Source of the DNA: Flavobacteriaceae bacterium
Lineage (GTDB): Bacteria > Bacteroidota > Bacteroidia > Flavobacteriales > Flavobacteriaceae
Length of the DNA stretch: 64,000 nucleotides
NCBI GenBank assembly: GCA_013215095.1
Contig: JABSPM010000028.1
Location: forward strand, 1-64,000
Direction: 5' to 3'
Made by a program: the position numbers and the translations under genes. Of the stretch, positions 19,787-29,700 are shown in pieces (position 1 is the stretch's first letter; every line of letters starts with the position of its first letter). The notes below the pieces were generated by a model, which was not told the origin of the DNA, searched no databases, and was given only the letters and a program-made list of their open reading frames with translations.

Positions 19787-20827
19787 ATGTTTCAATATTC
19801 AATTAGCCCAATAGTTCTTATAGCTTGTGTCTTATGTTTTGTGAGTGATGTGTTTGCACAAGAATTAGTGCAAAAAGATACATTGCAAGAACCCGTAGAT
19901 GTAATTGCTGCTAAAGCAATTGCGGGAATAACAAACGCCTTTAAAGTTAAATCCGATACTGTACTGCCGTTATGGACTGAAGTTAACAAGGCAACTTTAG
20001 ATGTTAATGAAGTTGCTTTTGTAAACTGGAATGCAGGAGGGACAAACTCTATTTCTGGGCTTCTGGGTTTAGAGTGTCAAAGAAACTACAAAAAAGATCA
20101 TATGGCATGGGAAAATAAAATGTTTGCAAGATATGGTCTTAATAAACAACAAGAGCAAAAACTGCGCAAAACCGATGATATTTTAGAAATACATTCACGT
20201 TTTGGTTATAGAAAGGATACTATTTCTAATTGGTATTATTCGGCAAATTTTAGTTTTAAAACACAGTTTGCTAATGGTTATAATTATTCCAATAGCGATT
20301 CTAATGCAATCTCTAAATTTATGGCGCCAGGATATCTGTTTTTAGGGGCGGGAACGGCATTTGGGGAGCATATCAAATCATTTTCGATGTACTTTTCACC
20401 TCTAACTTTAAAGTCAACTTTCGTTTTAGATAGAAGGTTGGCAGATGCAGGTTCTTTTGGAGTAGAGGCTGCCAAATATGATGCCGAGGATAGGAAAATT
20501 TCTGATGGTAATCGCTCAAGGCATGAAGTAGGTGTTTTAGTTTCAAGTACTTTTAATAAACAAGTGTTTAGTAATATTTCTTTGAAGCATTTAATAAGCC
20601 TTTATACAGATTACTTAAATGACTTTGGAAATATTGATGTAGATTGGGAAGTGTATTTTGATTTTAAAGTTAATCAATACGTGAGAGCTTCTTTAGGATC
20701 ACATCTTAAATATGATAATGATGTCAAAACTGTTGTAGAAAATGAAACTACAGGTGAGACCATTCAAAAAGGAGCTAAAGTGCAATGGAAACAACTTTTG
20801 GGACTTGGTGTATCTGTAGCTTTTTAA
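19787..20827 (+). CDS. DUF3078 secreted/outer-membrane protein
   Basis: The 346-residue protein begins with a cleavable signal peptide (hydrophobic core SPIVLIACVLCFVSDVFAQ, cleavage probably after FAQ). The rest has alternating hydrophobic strands and aromatic residues, as in outer-membrane beta proteins. The segment WNAGGTNSISGLLGLE is characteristic of DUF3078. Its start lies 6 bases after the PurM-like gene, so they probably share a transcript. The function of DUF3078 is not established; a structural or transport role in the outer membrane is a guess from the fold type only. Confidence 0.85.
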   Translation: MFQYSISPIVLIACVLCFVSDVFAQELVQKDTLQEPVDVIAAKAIAGITNAFKVKSDTVLPLWTEVNKATLDVNEVAFVNWNAGGTNSISGLLGLECQRNYKKDHMAWENKMFARYGLNKQQEQKLRKTDDILEIHSRFGYRKDTISNWYYSANFSFKTQFANGYNYSNSDSNAISKFMAPGYLFLGAGTAFGEHIKSFSMYFSPLTLKSTFVLDRRLADAGSFGVEAAKYDAEDRKISDGNRSRHEVGVLVSSTFNKQVFSNISLKHLISLYTDYLNDFGNIDVDWEVYFDFKVNQYVRASLGSHLKYDNDVKTVVENETTGETIQKGAKVQWKQLLGLGVSVAF

Positions 20828-20882
20828 TGTTTTGTGAATATTAATACCATAATTAGGATTTCTTTAGGAAGTTATAATAAGC

Positions 20883-21533
20883 TTAATGTGGTATGTAATG
20901 ATAATCTTGAAGTTCATGGGTGTCATTAATCTGCTTTGTCCAACCGTTTTTTAAAAGGTAAATCGTATCTGATATTTCGGTAATATGCTCGTGTATATGG
21001 TCAGAAATAACCAAAACTTTGTTTGCTTTTTCAGACTGTATTAGTGTTTTAATAATTTCAATTATTAAAGGCGCTAAATGTGTAAAGGGCTCGTCTAGAA
21101 ATACAATTTCACTAGGACTTTTTAGGATGGCATGGACTTCAATCAATCGCTTTTCGCCGCCAGAGAAGGTGTGAAATTTTTTGTTTTCAAGATTGGTAAA
21201 TGAAGGAAATTGAGAGGTGAAATTATTCCAATTTACATTATAATTTTTAAAAAGTGTTTTCAGTTTAAAGTTTTTTGGAACAAAATGATATTGCGGTAAA
21301 TATTTTACTTTACCAGTTTGGTATAATGGTTTTAAAAGAGGCTTGCCATCAATTCGAACCAATTTGTATTTGGATTTTAAGGCTCCAAATATAACTTCGA
21401 ATAAAGAGGTTTTTCCTGCACCATTAGAGCCCAAAATACCAGTGATTTTACCAGTTTCAGCTTTGAGGTAGATGCCATTGAGTATTGTTTTGTTTTTTAA
21501 GTAAAGTTCTACATTGTCTATTTCTAAAATCAT
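20883..21533 (-). CDS. ABC transporter ATPase
   Basis: A 216-residue nucleotide-binding subunit with a complete motif set: Walker A GSNGAGKT at 35-42, signature FSGGEK at 123-128 and Walker B IVFLDEP at 143-149, then a switch histidine in VISDHIHEH. It is small for an importer ATPase, fitting a single-domain exporter type. Its start overlaps the stop of a 95-residue membrane protein by four bases (ATGA), so the two are very likely translated together and may form one transporter. The substrate is unknown. Confidence 0.88.
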   Translation of the reverse strand: MILEIDNVELYLKNKTILNGIYLKAETGKITGILGSNGAGKTSLFEVIFGALKSKYKLVRIDGKPLLKPLYQTGKVKYLPQYHFVPKNFKLKTLFKNYNVNWNNFTSQFPSFTNLENKKFHTFSGGEKRLIEVHAILKSPSEIVFLDEPFTHLAPLIIEIIKTLIQSEKANKVLVISDHIHEHITEISDTIYLLKNGWTKQINDTHELQDYHYIPH

Positions 21534-21817
21534 ATAAATTCTTTAATCACTTCTATAAATACTATCGTTATTGCAGCATCAAAAATAAATAGAACAGTAA
21601 ATAACTGTAGTGATGATATGCCTAAGTTGTTGTAAAAAATCAATTTTCGCTTTGCATGTGTTACATTGCATAAATAACAAACAAAAATAGTACAGAACAA
21701 TTTTGTGATGACTGCAGGGATAATATAGGGATTAATAATGGTTAAGCCAATATTAATCACAAACGACCAAACTGCAAAAGGTCTGTAAAACGTTAGTATC
21801 GTAAGGAAGCGCTGCAT
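21530..21817 (-). CDS. Small membrane protein, partner of the ABC ATPase
   Basis: A 95-residue hydrophobic protein with about three predicted membrane segments (near residues 14-35, 38-52 and 70-92) and a short positively charged loop, HAKRK, in between. No family was recognised. It overlaps the downstream ATPase gene by ATGA, which suggests it is the membrane part of a minimal ABC system. That would be small: ABC-2 permeases usually have six helices, so an oligomer or a missing further subunit would be needed. Divergent from prfA. Confidence 0.65.
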   Translation of the reverse strand: MQRFLTILTFYRPFAVWSFVINIGLTIINPYIIPAVITKLFCTIFVCYLCNVTHAKRKLIFYNNLGISSLQLFTVLFIFDAAITIVFIEVIKEFI

Positions 21818-21879
21818 GTCTGTTTTTAACGAATTAAATGATTATTTATTTTTCATAGCTGATATGTTTCATGAGGATG

Positions 21880-21908
21880 TTGACAATTCATAAATTATCG
21901 TATTTTTG
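21880..21908 (+). promoter_or_regulatory. Predicted promoter of prfA
   Basis: TTG at 21880-21882 (within TTGACA), 18 bases, then TATTTTTG at 21901-21908. Both halves of the Bacteroidota consensus are present, 22 bases before the prfA ATG. Confidence 0.7.
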
Positions 21909-21930
21909 CGACACAATTTTTCAGAATTAG

Positions 21931-23007
21931 ATGTTAGAGAAAATACAGATTATAAAGCAGCGTTTTGATGAAGTTAATGATTTGATCATTCAGCCAGATA
22001 TTATTTCGGATCAAAAACGTTATATTAAACTCAATAAGGAATATAAAGATCTTAAGAAGATTGTAGATAAGGCTGCTATATATGAGTCTTTATTGCAAAA
22101 TATTTCTGAGGCCGAAGAAATTATAGCAGATGGTAGTGATGCCGAGATGGTAGAAATGGCAAAAATGGAATTGGATGAAGCAAAGGAAAAGCTGCCTGAC
22201 TTAGAAGAAGAAATTAAATTTATGCTCATACCACAAGACCCTGAAGATTCAAAAAATGCAGTGGTTGAGGTAAGAGCAGGAACAGGTGGTGATGAGGCTA
22301 GTATTTTTGCCGGAGACTTATATAGAATGTATTCTAAATATTGCAGTGACAAAGGCTGGAAGTTGGAGGTTATGAATATGAGTGAAGGAACCTCTGGAGG
22401 GTTTAAAGAAATTATATTTGAAGTCTCTGGAGAAGATGTATATGGCACCTTAAAATTCGAAGCTGGAGTGCATCGTGTACAACGCGTGCCACAAACAGAA
22501 ACACAAGGGCGTGTGCATACCTCAGCGGCAACTGTGATGGTGTTGCCAGAGGCTGAAGAAATTGACTTTGAGTTAGATATGACGGAGGTTAGGATAGAAC
22601 GTACAACATCTACTGGTCCTGGAGGGCAGTCTGTAAATACAACCTATTCTGCAATTAAATTGCATCATGAGCCAACAGGAATGATTGTAAGTTGTCAAGA
22701 TCAAAAATCATCACATAAAAACTTAGAGAAAGCATTAAAGGTTTTGCGTTCTAGATTATATGATAAAGAATTAGAAAAGCAACAAGCTGCAGATTCTGCA
22801 AAACGTAAAAGTATGGTGTCTTCTGGAGATCGCAGTGCTAAGATTAGAACCTACAACTACCCACAAGGTCGTGTTACAGATCATAGAATCGGATTGACAT
22901 TGTATGACCTGTCGAATATTATTAATGGAGATATTCAAAAAATAATAGACGAGTTGATGTTGGTGGAAAATACTGAAAAATTAAAAGCTGATAGCGACCT
23001 ACTTTAA
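21931..23007 (+). CDS. prfA: Peptide chain release factor 1
   Basis: Recognises UAA and UAG in the ribosomal A site and triggers peptide release. The 358-residue protein has the catalytic GGQ motif at 231-233 within [11 protein letters not shown], followed by the SSHKNLEKA region. Its length and the N-terminal coiled-coil domain fit RF1 rather than RF2; no in-frame UGA shift site is present. It has its own predicted promoter and a strong terminator follows, so it appears to be a single-gene unit. Confidence 0.95.
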   Translation: MLEKIQIIKQRFDEVNDLIIQPDIISDQKRYIKLNKEYKDLKKIVDKAAIYESLLQNISEAEEIIADGSDAEMVEMAKMELDEAKEKLPDLEEEIKFMLIPQDPEDSKNAVVEVRAGTGGDEASIFAGDLYRMYSKYCSDKGWKLEVMNMSEGTSGGFKEIIFEVSGEDVYGTLKFEAGVHRVQRVPQTETQGRVHTSAATVMVLPEAEEIDFELDMTEVRIERTTSTGPGGQSVNTTYSAIKLHHEPTGMIVSCQDQKSSHKNLEKALKVLRSRLYDKELEKQQAADSAKRKSMVSSGDRSAKIRTYNYPQGRVTDHRIGLTLYDLSNIINGDIQKIIDELMLVENTEKLKADSDLL

Positions 23008-23015
23008 AATTTATT

Positions 23016-23040
23016 AAAGCCTCTTTTGAGGCTTTTTTTA
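23016..23040 (+). terminator. Rho-independent terminator after prfA
   Basis: Perfect 8-bp stem AAAGCCTC / GAGGCTTT around TTTT, followed by a T run. It begins 9 bases after the prfA stop. Confidence 0.9.
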
Positions 23041-23086
23041 TAAACCAATTTGTTATCCTAAGATATTTAGGAATCTTTTGTAATTT

Positions 23087-23905
23087 ATGACAACACAACA
23101 ATTAATAGAACAAATAAAAATCAAAAAGTCATTCTTATGCATTGGCTTGGATGTAGATTTAAAAAAAATTCCACAGCACTTATTAAAAGAAAAAGATCCA
23201 ATCTTTGCTTTTAATAAAGCCATTATTGATGCGACCCATCATCTGTGTGTGGCTTATAAACCCAATACAGCATTTTATGAAGCTTATGGAATTAAAGGGT
23301 GGCCAGCTTTAGAGAAAACCATAAATTATATTAATGAAAAGTATCCAGAGATTTTTACAATAGCTGATGCCAAGCGAGGAGATATAGGTAATACGAGTAC
23401 AATGTATGCCAAAGCCTTTTTTGAAGATTTAGCTTTTGATAGTATTACCGTTGCACCTTATATGGGAAAGGATTCAGTAGAACCATTTTTAGCGTTCGAG
23501 GATAAACATACTATACTTTTGGCATTAACTTCTAATCAAGGTGCTTTTGATTTTCAAACCAAAATTATAGACAGAAAAGAAGTCTATAAACAAGTTTTAG
23601 AAACGTCAACATCTTGGAAAAATAGTAAGAATTTGATGTATGTAGTTGGCGCAACTAAAGCTGAATATTTGGCCGAGATTAGACAAATAATTCCAGAACA
23701 ATTTTTGTTAGTACCAGGAGTAGGAGCGCAAGGCGGAAATCTTCAAGACGTTTGTAAATATGGCATGGTTAAAGATAGCATAGGTCTATTAATCAATTCG
23801 TCTAGAGGTATCATTTATGCTTCTAATGGCGAAGATTTTGCTGAAGCTTCTGTGCGTAAAGCGAGAGAATTGCAAGAACAAATGGCTGCTGTTTTAAAGA
23901 CGTGA
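23087..23905 (+). CDS. pyrF: Orotidine 5'-phosphate decarboxylase
   Basis: Last step of UMP synthesis, OMP to UMP plus CO2. The 272-residue protein has the catalytic DAKRGD motif at 94-99 (Lys96 is the proton donor) followed by IGNTSTMYA. The length and motif form match the longer type-2 PyrF found in Bacteroidota and Actinobacteria. The C-terminal phosphate-binding part, [12 protein letters not shown], is present. A BtuF-like gene follows after 7 bases, probably on the same transcript. Confidence 0.94.
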   Translation: MTTQQLIEQIKIKKSFLCIGLDVDLKKIPQHLLKEKDPIFAFNKAIIDATHHLCVAYKPNTAFYEAYGIKGWPALEKTINYINEKYPEIFTIADAKRGDIGNTSTMYAKAFFEDLAFDSITVAPYMGKDSVEPFLAFEDKHTILLALTSNQGAFDFQTKIIDRKEVYKQVLETSTSWKNSKNLMYVVGATKAEYLAEIRQIIPEQFLLVPGVGAQGGNLQDVCKYGMVKDSIGLLINSSRGIIYASNGEDFAEASVRKARELQEQMAAVLKT

Positions 23906-23912
23906 GGTTTTC

Positions 23913-24704
23913 ATGATAATTAAAGACCAGATAGGAAGACTTTTTGAATTGCGTACTACACCAAAACGTATCGTTTCTTTAGTGCCGTCACAAACCGAAT
24001 TATTAGTTGATCTTGGATTAGAAGATTGCATTGTTGGAGTGACCAAGTTCTGTATTCACCCAAAGCATTTACGTAAGACAAAAACACGGGTAGGAGGCAC
24101 TAAGGAAATTCATATAGATAGAATAAAAGCTCTAAATCCTGATATTATTCTATGTAATAAAGAAGAAAATACCAAGAAGATTGTAGAAGCTTGTGAAGCC
24201 ATTTGTCCTGTTCATGTGTCTGATATTTTTACCATGGAAGATACTTTGGAGTTAATGCTGCAGTATGGTATTTTATTTGAGGTCGAATCGAAAGCAAAAG
24301 CATTGGTAAGGCGCATTGGAAACGAATGGCAAGAATTTAAGATCTACATTGCTTCCAAACCTAAATTGAAAGTCGCATACTTTATTTGGAAAACGCCGTG
24401 GATGGTTGCTGGGGCTAATACATTTATCAATTATTTGTTGACGTGTAATGGTTATGAAAATGTCTTTGGTGATAAGACGAGATATCCTACGGTAGAATTA
24501 ATAGATTTAAAAGCTAAGGCTGTTAATCACGTGTTCTTGTCTTCAGAGCCTTATCCCTTTAAAACAAAACATGTAAAAGAATTCCAAGAAAATATGGGGC
24601 AGTCCATAGGAGTACATATTGTAGATGGCGAAATGTTTTCGTGGTATGGGTCTCGACTTCAATACGCGTTTAGTTATTTTAAATCCCTAAGACAAAGGCT
24701 TTAG
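23913..24704 (+). CDS. BtuF/TroA-like metal-chelate-binding protein without signal peptide
   Basis: The 263-residue protein has the helical-backbone periplasmic binding fold seen in cobalamin and siderophore receptors: RIVSLVPSQTELLVDLGL near the start, IKALNPDIILCNKEEN, and a C-terminal half with KAKAVNHVFLSSEPYPF. No signal peptide or lipobox is present at the N-terminus (MIIKDQIGRLFELR), so it may act in the cytoplasm or be exported in another way. No permease or ATPase is adjacent; the upstream neighbour is pyrF. The ligand is unknown. Confidence 0.8.
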   Translation: MIIKDQIGRLFELRTTPKRIVSLVPSQTELLVDLGLEDCIVGVTKFCIHPKHLRKTKTRVGGTKEIHIDRIKALNPDIILCNKEENTKKIVEACEAICPVHVSDIFTMEDTLELMLQYGILFEVESKAKALVRRIGNEWQEFKIYIASKPKLKVAYFIWKTPWMVAGANTFINYLLTCNGYENVFGDKTRYPTVELIDLKAKAVNHVFLSSEPYPFKTKHVKEFQENMGQSIGVHIVDGEMFSWYGSRLQYAFSYFKSLRQRL

Positions 24705-24881
24705 ATCTCTGTCTAAGTATTTTAAACGATTGAGTTTATTGAGCATTATCATAGCTCGATATTCCGAGATATCACTAAGCGCATGGTCGGTCTGCCTTAG
24801 GTTATACGCTTCCTCAATAAGTTGTTTATACTGAATAAGGAGTTTGTTCTTATAGTTTTTAATTTTGATTTTAGTGTCCAT
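24687..24881 (-). CDS. Small helical protein, Lacal_2735-like (DUF6435)
   Basis: A 64-residue, lysine-rich, probably all-helical protein. The central part, YKQLIEEAYNLRQTDHALSD followed by a predicted second helix, resembles the small flavobacterial Lacal_2735 family, although the usual MF-FKKK start is replaced by MDTKIKIKN. Function is unknown. Its 3' end overlaps the end of the converging BtuF-like gene by 18 bases. Family assignment is from memory of the pattern, so only moderate confidence. Confidence 0.6.
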   Translation of the reverse strand: MDTKIKIKNYKNKLLIQYKQLIEEAYNLRQTDHALSDISEYRAMIMLNKLNRLKYLDRDLKPLS

Positions 24882-25426
24882 TAGGGTTGCGTTAATAATC
24901 TAACTAAAGATATTTAAAATATTGTAAACGAGCAAGACATTTCGTAAAATAATAGCGCTACTTTTTTTGAGCGAAAAAACTTCCTTATAAGTAATGACTT
25001 AAGGCGGGTTTGATTGTTTTTGAGAACTGAGGATTTTGTATGAAACTAAAAATGTATGCGAAATACTATCTTTCTTTATTGTTTAATTCTTACAATTTCA
25101 CGTTTTATAAGTTGCCAGACAAAAGGATGCGTCAAGACAAACTAATAAATCTCACTAAAATTAAGAGCGAAAAATGACGGCATAAGAGATACAAGTCAAG
25201 CAAGTAAATGTGAAAAATTTTTGTATGACCTCAAAAATTAAGCGTTTCAGATGACTTTAACATTTTATGCAGAATGCTGTATGAATTTCTTGAAAGGTCA
25301 TTTGATTTTTAATTAGGCATAGTAAAAACTCTAAAAAAGTATCTTATTATTAAAGCTTTATAATATATACTTTAATTAAATTATTAACGCATATTCATAC
25401 TCAACAAAAAAATAAACCTTTAAGAA
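24882..25426. other. Gene-poor stretch with no supported feature
   Basis: About 545 bases of AT-rich sequence. A 45-residue open frame at 25040-25177 on the plus strand (MKLKMYAKYYLSLL...) has no recognisable content or start signal and is not called. No hairpin with a T tract or RNA gene was recognised. Confidence 0.5.
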
Positions 25427-25579
25427 TTAAAGGCTAAAATTACGTTTAATCTCTTTGAGGTATTCAATGGCATTGATATCATCTACAAAGTTAGCAATCT
25501 TAGTTTCTAGTTCTTGAAGGCTTAATATCTTATTTAAGTTGGGTTTAACTTTACCAACTTTGCAATACTGTTTGCTCAT
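25427..25579 (-). CDS. Possible 50-residue protein, unknown
   Basis: Short frame starting MSKQYCKVGKVKPNLNK and continuing with an amphipathic helical stretch (ELETKIANFVDDINAIEYL) that has a natural, non-repetitive amino-acid composition. It ends FSL at 25427. No family was recognised, and it is preceded only by AT-rich sequence without a clear ribosome site. It lies between two minus-strand genes in the same direction. It may be a real small gene or the remnant of a larger one. Confidence 0.4.
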   Translation of the reverse strand: MSKQYCKVGKVKPNLNKILSLQELETKIANFVDDINAIEYLKEIKRNFSL

Positions 25580-25658
25580 GGTGTTTTTATTTATTTACGA
25601 GTAAAATTACAGTTTGGATGTTAGCTAAGTTTTAATTTTGGGTTATTGAATTGATGTA

Positions 25659-26366
25659 TTAATCTTGAATGGCAAAAACTTGTCTTAGTAAATCGGTTGT
25701 TCTACTAGAAACTTTAGTTCTGATTTCCTTTTCTTCAACAGCAATCATCGTATAAACCCCATCTAAAGCTTTTTTAGTGACATAATCTGTAAGATCTGTG
25801 TTTACCTTGTTAGTGAAAGGTATGGCGTTGTATTTATTAATAAGTTTAGCCCAAATCTCATCAGCACCTACTTTATTGAATGAATTTTCAATTACAGGGT
25901 GAAATTTTTCGTAAAGGGCAGCATTTGTTCGAGCCGACAAGTATTGTGTAGCAGCATCATCATTACCAAGTAAAATATTTTTAGCATCATCAAAAGTGAT
26001 GCCTTTTACGGCGCTTACAAAAATTGGTGTAGCTTCCTTTACAGCATCTTCCGCAGCTCTATTTAACACTTTTAAGCCCTCATCAGCTAATTTACTAAGT
26101 CCAATATCTCTTAGCCCTTGATCCACTTTTTTAAGTTCTTTTGGTAAAGCTATTTTTACCAACTCATTTTTAAAAAAACCATCTTTTGCCGTTAGCTTAC
26201 TTACTTGTTTGTCAATCCCAAGATCTAAGGCTTGACGTAAACCTCCAGCAATGTCTAAATTACCAATAGTTGAGATGTCTTGTGGCAATTGATTAACCAC
26301 TTGTTGTAATTCGGCACAAGATACAAATGTCAGTGCAACCACTACATATAAAATTCTTTTCATCAT
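25659..26366 (-). CDS. DUF4197 lipoprotein
   Basis: The 235-residue protein has a lipoprotein signal with the lipobox ending VSC (Cys17), so it should be lipid-anchored in the envelope. The remainder is helical and fits DUF4197: GLRQALDLGIDKQV, ITFDDAKNILLGNDDAATQYL, and a C-terminal VNTDLTDYVTKKALDGVY. DUF4197 has no established function. It is alone on the minus strand with its own predicted promoter. The start ATGATG allows Met1 or Met2. Confidence 0.88.
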   Translation of the reverse strand: MMKRILYVVVALTFVSCAELQQVVNQLPQDISTIGNLDIAGGLRQALDLGIDKQVSKLTAKDGFFKNELVKIALPKELKKVDQGLRDIGLSKLADEGLKVLNRAAEDAVKEATPIFVSAVKGITFDDAKNILLGNDDAATQYLSARTNAALYEKFHPVIENSFNKVGADEIWAKLINKYNAIPFTNKVNTDLTDYVTKKALDGVYTMIAVEEKEIRTKVSSRTTDLLRQVFAIQD

Positions 26367-26388
26367 AGTTTAAGGTGTTTATGTAAAG

Positions 26389-26420
26389 CAAATATAGATG
26401 TAGTTGGAGTGTTTTTCCAA
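26389..26420 (-). promoter_or_regulatory. Predicted promoter of the DUF4197 gene
   Basis: On the minus strand, TTG at 26420-26418, then 21 bases, then TATATTTG at 26396-26389, 22 bases before the ATG. Spacing is at the long end for Bacteroidota promoters. Confidence 0.55.
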
Positions 26421-26490
26421 TTTATGGTCATATAATTTTGAAATTATCCTGAAAACAAAGATGATACGAGAATTTTTTAGGCTTAATAAT

Positions 26491-26667
26491 TTATAAAGCG
26501 TTTAGTTTTAAATCCTTTTCATCGAAACCTTGGTATCTCGAAAGGTCTAGAATATACATTGAAATATTGTGCTTACTTTCCGTTAAACAACTAAAACAAA
26601 AATCATATATGTTCCCTACATTTGGGTCTCCCTCTAATGCAAGTTGAGGTTTAATATATAGAACGAG
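26491..26667 (-). pseudogene. Unrecognised coding remnant, 58 codons without a start
   Basis: The minus strand is open for 58 codons. The translation has protein-like composition (ALEGDPNVGNIYDFCFSCLT, then ILDLSRYQGFDEKDLKLNAL) and ends in a normal stop. No ATG occurs before MYILDL, and a stop lies directly upstream, so this looks like the 3' end of a gene whose 5' part is gone. No family was recognised. It lies in the 400-base gap before icmF and could be chance, but the amino-acid content argues against that. Confidence 0.4.
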
Positions 26668-26769
26668 TTAACAGCATGGAGTTTGAGTGTCTTAGATGTT
26701 TTTCAAAGAACGGTCGTTTATTTTGATTATTTCGTAAATTGCGCACAATGAAAACAAGTTTTTATACGA

Positions 26770-29700
26770 ATGGAACAAATTACACCTTATAAACCCAAAC
26801 ATAAAGTTAGAATTGTAACAGCGGCATCCTTATTCGATGGTCATGATGCGTCAATTAATATTATGAGACGTATCATCCAATCAACAGGATGCGAAGTTAT
26901 TCATCTTGGACATGATAGAAGTGTTGAGGAAGTTGTTAATACTGCTATCCAAGAAGATGCTAATGCCATTGCGATGACTTCCTATCAAGGTGGTCATAAT
27001 GAGTATTTTAAGTATATGTACGATTTGCTTAAAACGAAAGGAGCAGAACATATTCGAATTTTTGGAGGCGGTGGAGGTGTAATCTTACCAGAAGAGATTA
27101 AAGACTTAATGACTTACGGAATTACACGTATTTATTCTCCAGACGATGGCCGAGAACTTGGACTTCAGGGAATGATTAATGATTTGGTAGAACGTTCAGA
27201 TTTTGCTATTGGAGATGATTTAAATGGAGAATTAGAATCCATATCATCTAAAGATGTTAATGCAATTGCCCGTGTAATTTCTTCGGCAGAGAATTTTCCG
27301 GAGATTGCTAGAGATACTTTAGATGCTATACGTGTTAAAAACGAAACTTCAAAAACACCAGTTCTTGGAATCACAGGAACAGGAGGTGCAGGAAAGTCGT
27401 CTTTAGTTGACGAATTGGTAAGACGGTTTTTAATTGATTTTCCAGAAAAGACTATAGGATTAATTTCTGTAGATCCATCAAAACGTAAAACAGGAGGCGC
27501 CTTGTTGGGCGATCGTATTCGTATGAATGCGATTAATAATGAGCGTGTCTATATGCGCAGTTTGGCAACACGTCAATCTAACTTAGCCTTGTCAAAACAC
27601 GTTAGTGATGCGGTCCAGGTATTAAAAGCGGCAGCATATGATTTAATCATTTTAGAGACTTCAGGTATTGGGCAATCAGATACCGAAATTATTGAGCATA
27701 GTGATGTTTCCTTATATGTAATGACACCAGAATTTGGTGCTGCAACACAATTGGAAAAAATAGATATGTTAGATTTTGCAGATTTAGTAGCGATTAATAA
27801 ATTTGATAAACGCGGTGCATTAGATGCGCTACGAGATGTGAAAAAACAGTACATGCGTAATAATAATCTTTGGGATATACACCAAGATGATTTGCCAGTT
27901 TTTGGAACAATTGCATCACAATTTAATGATCCAGGCATGAACACCTTATACAAAGCTGTAATGAATACTTTGGTAGAGCGTACTGAAGCAGATTTGGTGT
28001 CATCTTTTGAGATTTCTAAAGAAATGAGTGAGAAAATCTTTGTGATTCCACCAGCTAGAACACGCTACTTGTCTGAAATTTCAGAAAGTAATAGGGCTTA
28101 TGATACTAATGTAAATAAACAAGTAAAAGTCGCTCAAAAGCTTTACGGTATATTTAAAACAATTGAATCTGTTGCAGAGATGCAACCAGAGCTTAATAAA
28201 ACTGGACTTAACGAAACTCAAATTTTAGACCAAGTAAATACAGAGGAACTACCATTTGTAAAATTGCTTCTAGCACATTTTGATAAGATGAAAATGAATT
28301 TGGATCCTTATAATTGGGAAATACTTACCAAATGGAAAACGAAAGTAAGTGCATATAAAAATCCTATATACACTTTTAAAGTAAGAGATAAAGAACTAAA
28401 AGTAGAAACACATACAACGTCATTATCACATACTCAGATTCCGAAAGTAGCTTTGCCAAAGTATGAGGCTTGGGGAGATGTTTTACGTTGGAGTTTGCAA
28501 GAAAATGTGCCAGGAGAATTTCCGTACACATCAGGATTGTATCCATTTAAACGCACAGGAGAAGATCCAACACGTATGTTTGCTGGAGAAGGTGGCCCAG
28601 AACGTACCAATAGACGTTTTCATTATGTGAGTTTGGGTATGCCAGCAAAGCGTTTATCAACAGCTTTCGACAGCGTGCCGCTCTATGGTAATGACCCCGA
28701 TCATCGTCCCGATATTTATGGGAAAATCGGTAATGCAGGTGTGTCTATATGTTGTCTTGATGATGCTAAGAAATTATACTCTGGTTTTAACTTATCGCAT
28801 CCGATGACATCGGTTAGTATGACTATTAATGGTCCAGCGCCAATGTTGTTAGGGTTTTTCATGAATGCTGCTATTGATCAGCAATGTGAGATTTATATAA
28901 AAGATAATGCATTAGAGGCTGAAGTTGAAGCTAAAATTCAAGAGATATATAAAGACAAAACTCGCCCAACATATACTGGAGATCTGCCTGAAGGAAATGA
29001 TGGACTGGGCTTAATGCTATTGGGGGTTACAGGAGATCAGGTGTTGCCAAAAGACGTTTATAAGGCTATAAAAGCAAAAACAATTTCTCAAGTAAGAGGA
29101 ACAGTTCAAGCGGACATTTTAAAGGAAGATCAGGCACAAAATACATGTATTTTTTCTACTGAATTTGCCTTGCGCTTAATGGGAGATGTACAAGAATATT
29201 TTATTGAAAACAATGTACGTAACTTTTATTCGGTATCAATTTCTGGATATCATATTGCAGAAGCGGGTGCCAATCCAATTACTCAGTTAGCTCTAACTTT
29301 GGCTAACGGGTTTACTTATGTTGAGTATTATCTATCTAGAGGTATGGATATCAATAAATTTGGGCCAAACTTATCATTCTTCTTTTCTAATGGTATTGAT
29401 CCAGAATATGCTGTGATTGGTCGTGTAGCAAGACGCATTTGGTCAAAAGCTTTAAAACATAAGTACAATGCCAATTCAAGGGCACAAATGTTAAAATATC
29501 ACATTCAAACTTCTGGTCGAAGTTTGCATGCTCAAGAGATTGATTTTAATGATATTCGTACTACATTACAGGCTTTATATGCCATTTATGATAATTGTAA
29601 CTCACTGCATACCAATGCCTATGATGAGGCAATTACGACACCAACAGAAGAATCTGTGCGTCGAGCTATGGCAATTCAGTTGATTATTAATAAAGAGCTA

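Noticed and set aside
22020-22448. Long open frames antisense to prfA, glnN and icmF
   Set aside because: They are shadows of strongly conserved plus-strand genes and have Ser-rich, non-specific translations.
25040-25177. 45-residue open frame on the plus strand
   Set aside because: Lys- and Leu-rich composition expected from AT-rich DNA, no recognisable motif and no start signal.
26367-26769. Cobalamin riboswitch upstream of icmF
   Set aside because: No B12-box-like sequence was seen; the gap holds a coding remnant on the other strand instead.
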